DNA of 64,000 bases, taken from NCBI RefSeq assembly GCF_000153325.1, contig NZ_CH724145.1, forward strand, positions 177,556 to 241,555, read 5' to 3'. The DNA is from Photobacterium sp. SKA34. Lineage in GTDB: Bacteria > Pseudomonadota > Gammaproteobacteria > Enterobacterales > Vibrionaceae. Positions 59,572 through 64,000 of the stretch are shown piece after piece (the first letter of the stretch is position 1; each line of letters starts with the position of its first letter). The notes beneath the pieces were generated by a model. That model was not told the DNA's origin and did no database searches. It worked only from the letters and a program-made list of their open reading frames with translations. Position numbers and translations under genes: made by a program.

Positions 59572-60180
59572 ATGCAGCGATCTCTTCGTTTATTTTTGTT
59601 GTTTGGAATAACCCTCATTGTTTCAGGATGTGCTTCTGCGCCACCACGAGATCAATCGAATATTTGTAATATTTTTCGTCAATATCCTAGTTGGTATGAT
59701 GACGCTGTTGATATGCAAAAAGAGTGGGGAACGCCTATCAATGTTGCAATGGCTATCATTAAACAAGAAAGTAGCTTCCGTCATGATGCTCAGCCACCGA
59801 AAAACTATATACTTGGTTTTATTCCTTGGGGACGTGTAAGCAGTGCTTATGGTTACGCACAAGCGCAAGATCCAGCATGGGAGGATTTTCAAAAACACAC
59901 AGGTCATGGTGGTTCACGTACTGATTTCGGTGATTCATTACAATTTGTTGGTTGGTATACCCATGAAACGCATCGTCAATTAGGTATTTCTAAATGGGAT
60001 GCTTATCGTCAGTACTTGGCTTATCACGAAGGTCGAGGTGGGTTTAAGCGTGGAACATATTGGAAAAAGCCATGGTTAACCAAGGTTGCGCGTAAAGTAG
60101 AGCAACAATCAAAGAATTATGGTTGGCAGTTAAAGCAGTGCCGTAAAGAATTAGAAAGTAATAGAAGCTGGTGGTTTTAG
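59572..60180 (+). CDS. lytic transglycosylase (SLT domain) lipoprotein
   Basis: 202 residues. Lipoprotein signal with lipobox VSGC (Cys20). The remainder is a single SLT-type lysozyme-like domain with the catalytic Glu66 in AIIKQESSFRHDA and downstream SSAYGYAQAQDPAWE, LAYHEGRGG, and a basic C-terminus. It would cleave peptidoglycan with release of 1,6-anhydromuropeptides at the outer membrane. Short for an SLT enzyme, with no accessory domain. It lies between gshA and luxS, as the equivalent gene does in vibrios. The ATG is chosen from the signal peptide. Confidence 0.87.
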   Translation: MQRSLRLFLLFGITLIVSGCASAPPRDQSNICNIFRQYPSWYDDAVDMQKEWGTPINVAMAIIKQESSFRHDAQPPKNYILGFIPWGRVSSAYGYAQAQDPAWEDFQKHTGHGGSRTDFGDSLQFVGWYTHETHRQLGISKWDAYRQYLAYHEGRGGFKRGTYWKKPWLTKVARKVEQQSKNYGWQLKQCRKELESNRSWWF

Positions 60181-60257
60181 ACTGTAACAAGTTGCGAATA
60201 CAGAAAAAGTACCAATAATTGAATAAGTCAGGATTGACGTGCAAGGAGAAGCAAACA

Positions 60258-60776
60258 ATGCCATTACTCGATAGTTTTACTGTTGATCATACTAAAATGA
60301 ATGCGCCAGCAGTACGTGTTGCAAAGACGATGCAAACACCAAAAGGTGATACCATTACGGTGTTTGATTTACGTTTTTGTCGTCCAAACGTTGATATTTT
60401 AAGTGAGCGTGGGATTCATACTCTTGAGCATCTTTATGCCGGTTTTATGCGTGCGCACCTTAATTCAAATAATGTCGAGATTATCGATATCTCGCCTATG
60501 GGATGTCGTACTGGTTTCTACATGAGCTTAATCGGCACACCTACTGAAGAAGTGGTTGCTGCAAGCTGGAAAGCGGCAATGGAAGATGTGTTGAAAGTAG
60601 AATCACAAAATCAAATTCCAGAGCTTAATGAATACCAGTGTGGTACTTATGATATGCATTCATTAGAAGAAGCAAAAAATATTGCCTCAACTATTTTGTC
60701 GCAAGGTATCCTTGTGAATAAAAATGATGAGCTTGCTTTGCCTGAAACAATGCTACAGGACTTAAAAGTGAAGTAA
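60258..60776 (+). CDS. luxS: S-ribosylhomocysteine lyase (autoinducer-2 synthase)
   Basis: Cleaves S-ribosylhomocysteine to homocysteine and DPD, the precursor of the quorum signal AI-2. 172 residues from the ATG at 60258 (AAGGAG at 60243-60248). The metal site is His54 and His58 ([11 protein letters not shown]) with Cys128 ([11 protein letters not shown]); the catalytic Cys83 is in [12 protein letters not shown] 13 codons upstream is rejected. Confidence 0.98.
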   Translation: MPLLDSFTVDHTKMNAPAVRVAKTMQTPKGDTITVFDLRFCRPNVDILSERGIHTLEHLYAGFMRAHLNSNNVEIIDISPMGCRTGFYMSLIGTPTEEVVAASWKAAMEDVLKVESQNQIPELNEYQCGTYDMHSLEEAKNIASTILSQGILVNKNDELALPETMLQDLKVK

Positions 60777-60802
60777 GACTGCTCTTATTTGGTTTTAAAT
60801 AG

Positions 60803-60829
60803 AAAAAGCCGACATTGCGTCGGCTTTTT
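60803..60829. terminator. bidirectional terminator between luxS and corB
   Basis: AAAAAGCCGAC (60803-60813) and GTCGGCTTTTT (60819-60829), perfect 11-bp arms, between convergent genes. Confidence 0.94.
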
Positions 60830-60830
60830 A

Positions 60831-62102
60831 TCACTTATTTTGCGTGTTGGGTAACACTTTAATCAGCTTTATCATATTGCCTGAAACCTCAACGATTTCC
60901 ATTTTATGATTCGCAATCATGAAGCTAACTTTATTATCTGGAATATATTCAAGATGTTCGAGGATAAGACCATTTAAAGTACGAGGGCCATCCGTAGGTA
61001 ATTTCCAATTTAAGCTTTTATTCAAATCGCGAATGTTAGCGCTGCCTTCAATCATCAAGCTACCATCACTTTGTGCCGTGATTTCTTCTGCTAACGTTGG
61101 TGCAATCGATGTTGTAAATTCCCCGACGATCTCTTCAAGAATATCCTCTACTGTGATCAAGCCTTGAATATCACCATACTCGTCAACAATTAAACCGATA
61201 CGCTCTTTATTACGTTGGAACTTCAAAAGCTGAATGTTCAGTGGGGTGCCTTCTGGAATGAAATAGACTTCATCAGCCGCACGTAATAGATTTTCTTTAC
61301 TGAAATCGTTTTTGTCCATCATTAGGCGGTAGGCTTCACGTACACGTAGCATTCCTACAACTTCATCAATGTTGTCGCGGTAAAGTACGATACGACCATG
61401 GGCTGAATGACTTAGTTGGCGGACTATTGATTTCCAATCATCATTCACGTTAATCGCCGCGATCTCACTGCGCGGTACCATTAAGTCTTCAACGGTGACA
61501 TTTTCTAAATCAAGAATCGATAACAGCATATCTTGGTGACGACGTGGGATTAAGCCGCCAGCTTCGTTGACAATGGTACGCAATTCTTCTGAGCTTAGTT
61601 TAGATGAACTGTTATTGCTGTTCTTTAATCCTAAAATGAAAAGAAACGCACTGGTGATCCCATTAACAAACCACACTAATGGATAAAGCACTTTCATTAA
61701 AATGTTTAAGATGATGCTGCTGGCATAAGAGACACGTTCAGGATAGAGCGCAGCTACCGTCTTAGGGGTTACTTCTGCAAAGACAAGGATCAAAATAGTC
61801 AGGGCACCCGTTGCAATTGCCACACCTGCATCGCCATAAAGACGCATACCAAGAATAGTCGCAATTGCTGACGCTAAAATATTAACTAAATTATTGCCGA
61901 TCAGAATTAGGCCAATTAAGCGATCAGTACGAGAAAGTAGTTTCTCGACACGTTTGGCTCCTTTATGGCCTTGGTTGGCCATGTGGCGTAGTTTGTAGCG
62001 GTTTAGCGCCATCATGCCTGTTTCTGAACTGGAGAAATAAGCCGATAGAACGATCATTAAAATAAGTAGAGAGAATAGTACACCTGTGGAGATCTCGTCC
62101 AA
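60831..62102 (-). CDS. corB: CorB/YfjD-type CNNM membrane protein (HlyC/CorC family)
   Basis: 423 residues. N-terminal DUF21/CNNM membrane domain with four hydrophobic segments (about 5-30, 60-85, 90-115, 125-155), a pair of CBS domains (VPRSEIAAI and IVDEYGDIQGLITVEDILEE) and a C-terminal CorC/HlyC regulatory domain. Proteins of this type handle Mg2+ (and Co2+) efflux. The start appears to be a TTG (60831-62102 frame), since this is the position that lines up with E. coli YfjD as remembered, with AAGGG about 10 bases upstream on the minus strand. Followed by luxS in convergent orientation; ypjD lies upstream. Confidence 0.9.
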   Translation of the reverse strand: MDEISTGVLFSLLILMIVLSAYFSSSETGMMALNRYKLRHMANQGHKGAKRVEKLLSRTDRLIGLILIGNNLVNILASAIATILGMRLYGDAGVAIATGALTILILVFAEVTPKTVAALYPERVSYASSIILNILMKVLYPLVWFVNGITSAFLFILGLKNSNNSSSKLSSEELRTIVNEAGGLIPRRHQDMLLSILDLENVTVEDLMVPRSEIAAINVNDDWKSIVRQLSHSAHGRIVLYRDNIDEVVGMLRVREAYRLMMDKNDFSKENLLRAADEVYFIPEGTPLNIQLLKFQRNKERIGLIVDEYGDIQGLITVEDILEEIVGEFTTSIAPTLAEEITAQSDGSLMIEGSANIRDLNKSLNWKLPTDGPRTLNGLILEHLEYIPDNKVSFMIANHKMEIVEVSGNMIKLIKVLPNTQNK

Positions 62103-62213
62103 AAGTCGTAACCCTTAATGTTTTATGCAAGCTAAAGCCCCGTATAAAGGGCAAAATTATAAGTATTGTAATTATAGAAATATTTTATATAAATATATGA
62201 GAGGTAACAGTAA

Positions 62214-63011
62214 TTACATGCCAATGATGATTTCTTTTACGAACCGGCTCCCAAAGTAAGCCAGTGTGAGTAGAAATGCACCAATGAGGCTGAACCAAAT
62301 TACCCTGCGTCCACGCCAACCTTGTTGGTAATGTCCCCATAGTAAGACACTGTAAACACCCCAAGCTAATAATGATAGTATCGCTTTATGGGTTTTACCT
62401 TGAGCTATGATATCGTTAATAAATAGATAGCCAGTGAGTAAGGTGGCAGTTAATAACGCATATCCAACAATAATGATCTTGAAAAGTTGACGTTCAACCA
62501 TCATTAATGGAGGAATATTAGGATTCATTGCTAAGCTCTTTTTATGTTTTAGCTTATGATCAAGCCATGCTAATTGAATAGCATATAGGCTCGCAACCAT
62601 AAGGGTTGAATATGAGAACAAAGCAAGAGAAATATGCAGTAATACTTGCGGATGTGCTTCTAAATGGGTAATAAAAGCACCAGGCAATAAGGCTGAAGCC
62701 GCTAAGTTGATAGCAGCAAAACTGTATATGACTGGTAATAAAAACCAAATCCGCATTTTTAACATTGCTACTGTAGTCAAGCTGGCAATAATTACGCTGA
62801 TTAACGAAGCAACGTTAAGAATACTGAGGTTTTGTCCTGCGCCTGCAAAGATAAGATCTTTAAGCAGTAGGATATGAAAAATAATTGCCATACAGGCTGC
62901 GGCAAAAACTGGGGTAACTTTTATGCCGTTATTGTTAGCAAGTCCTGGAATAACCAGCAACAGTGCAATGAGATAAAAGCCAACTGCTGGAATAGCAAGT
63001 AACATATCCAT
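62214..63011 (-). CDS. ypjD: YpjD inner-membrane protein (CcsA/cytochrome c assembly type)
   Basis: 265 residues with about eight hydrophobic helices across the whole length. The family (COG4137-type, related to the cytochrome c assembly membrane proteins) includes E. coli YpjD between yfjD and ffh, the same order as here. A function in heme handling or ion transport is not established. It is divergent from ffh and upstream of corB on the minus strand. Confidence 0.88.
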   Translation of the reverse strand: MDMLLAIPAVGFYLIALLLVIPGLANNNGIKVTPVFAAACMAIIFHILLLKDLIFAGAGQNLSILNVASLISVIIASLTTVAMLKMRIWFLLPVIYSFAAINLAASALLPGAFITHLEAHPQVLLHISLALFSYSTLMVASLYAIQLAWLDHKLKHKKSLAMNPNIPPLMMVERQLFKIIIVGYALLTATLLTGYLFINDIIAQGKTHKAILSLLAWGVYSVLLWGHYQQGWRGRRVIWFSLIGAFLLTLAYFGSRFVKEIIIGM

Positions 63012-63219
63012 AATAAATGAGATAGCTCCGTATTAACTAATGGCTATTTTATAAGGTTTTAGAGCTGCAATTATACCTTGCTCAAACCTTCATCGCCAAC
63101 GTAATACCTAAAAGTGACAGAGGATTACATGAAAACGAAGGTTTTTTTACGGTATACTTGTACCAATTTTAGTGATTTTGCAATTTTAATTGAGTTGCGT
63201 AACGAGCGAGTAGCACCAC

Positions 63220-64000
63220 ATGTTCGAAAATTTAACCGAGCGTTTATCGCGAACGCTTAAAAATGTCAGCGGCCGTGGTCGCCTTACGGATGACAACATC
63301 AAGGATACTCTGCGTGAAGTACGCATGGCATTGCTCGAGGCTGATGTTGCGCTGCCCGTTGTTCGTGAATTCGTTAAGCGTGTAAAAGAGCGCGCTGTTG
63401 GTACTGAAGTATCAAAAAGTTTAACTCCAGGTCAAGAGTTCATCAAAATCGTTCAAGCTGAACTTGAAGCGGTAATGGGTGAAGAAAGCGAAGGCTTGGA
63501 TTTAAGTTGCCAACCGCCAGCTGTTATTTTAATGGCAGGTTTACAAGGTGCAGGTAAAACAACCAGCGTCGGTAAATTAGGTAAGCTATTAAAAGAGCGT
63601 GATAGTAAAAAAGTATTGGTTGTTTCTGCTGATGTATACCGTCCTGCGGCAATCAAGCAGCTTGAGACGCTAGCGGGTGATGTTGGTATTGATTTCTTCC
63701 CATCAAACGTAGAACAGAAACCTGTCGAGATCGCAAAAGCGGCGCTTGAGCACGGTAGGCTTAAATTCTACGATGTGGTCATTGTCGATACAGCGGGTCG
63801 TCTTCACGTTGATGAAGAGATGATGGGTGAGATTAAAGATGTCCATAAAACATTAAACCCTGTTGAGACATTGTTCGTGGTTGATGCCATGACAGGTCAA
63901 GATGCGGCTAACACAGCTAAAGCCTTTAATGATGCATTACCATTAACTGGTGTGATCTTAACTAAGGTGGATGGTGATGCCCGTGGCGGTGCAGCGTTAT
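63220..64000 (+). CDS. ffh: signal recognition particle protein Ffh, N-terminal part (cut by window edge)
   Basis: The frame from the ATG at 63220 stays open to base 64000, giving 260 residues of about 455. Ffh with 4.5S RNA targets inner-membrane proteins co-translationally. Seen are the N-domain (FENLTERLSRTLKNVSGRGR), the G-domain P-loop GLQGAGKTTSVGKLG, DVYRPAAIKQLE, DTAGRLHVDE and TKVDGDARGG. The methionine-rich M domain is beyond the window. Divergent from ypjD. Confidence 0.98.
   Translation, partial: MFENLTERLSRTLKNVSGRGRLTDDNIKDTLREVRMALLEADVALPVVREFVKRVKERAVGTEVSKSLTPGQEFIKIVQAELEAVMGEESEGLDLSCQPPAVILMAGLQGAGKTTSVGKLGKLLKERDSKKVLVVSADVYRPAAIKQLETLAGDVGIDFFPSNVEQKPVEIAKAALEHGRLKFYDVVIVDTAGRLHVDEEMMGEIKDVHKTLNPVETLFVVDAMTGQDAANTAKAFNDALPLTGVILTKVDGDARGGAAL

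Noticed and set aside
59478-59669. A 62-codon open frame upstream of the lytic transglycosylase gene
   Set aside because: It overlaps the signal peptide of the transglycosylase in another frame and has no ribosome binding site.

Overview
The window reads as a chromosomal backbone segment of a marine gammaproteobacterium of the family Vibrionaceae, most likely Photobacterium. This rests on inference from gene content and order: the base composition is AT-rich, the order rpoS-mutS-pncC-recA-alaS-aspartokinase-csrA-tRNA(Ser/Arg)-oadGAB-gshA-luxS is a Vibrionaceae-type layout, an oxaloacetate decarboxylase Na+ pump and an NqrM-type protein point to sodium energetics, and there is a highly amplified tRNA cluster of the kind Photobacterium is known for. 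No insertion sequence, integron, prophage or CRISPR array was seen.

Layout. 1-2.2 kb: the end of ubiH, ubiI, and gcvH without its usual gcvT/gcvP partners. 2.3-4.0 kb: a small hypothetical gene and a three-gene cluster (DUF134 regulator, NifX-like protein, NqrM-like membrane protein). 4.0-6.4 kb: a divergent LysR regulator / patatin phospholipase pair. 6.4-10.5 kb: aminoacyl-tRNA deacylase and ygfZ facing sdhE-ygfX, then nadB. 11.0-20.1 kb: rpoE-rseABC (envelope stress), then lepA, lepB, rnc, era, recO, pdxJ, acpS, with the genes from rnc onward tightly packed or overlapping. 20.2-32.1 kb: barA facing away from rlmD-relA, then mazG, pyrG and eno. Between relA and mazG lies an AT-rich 1.3 kb insert of three small secreted or membrane proteins, one cysteine-clustered and one extremely histidine-rich. 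32.4-38.4 kb: ftsB-ispD-ispF-truD-surE-pcm-nlpD-rpoS, read as one stationary-phase/isoprenoid superoperon. 38.5-48.8 kb: mutS (opposite strand), pncC, recA with a LexA site inside its promoter, a Kch-like potassium channel where recX often lies, alaS, aspartokinase and csrA. 49.0-50.6 kb: three tRNA-Ser(GCT) and eight tRNA-Arg(ACG) genes, the last six in a 127-bp tandem. 51-64 kb: oadGAB, a YqaA-type membrane protein, an M16 lipoprotein protease, gshA, a lytic transglycosylase lipoprotein, luxS, corB, ypjD and the first 260 codons of ffh.

Most genes are ordinary housekeeping genes with well-known partners. The parts that the standard annotation explains least are: the relA-mazG insert and the two mutually exclusive hairpins in front of mazG; the structured leader downstream of a sigma-E-type promoter before rpoE; the inverted repeat enclosing the ribosome binding site and start of the DUF134 regulator; and the tRNA array. 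All are inferences from sequence inspection by eye; no alignment, folding or database search was run. Where a longer open frame exists upstream, starts were chosen from ribosome binding site position and remembered family alignments.
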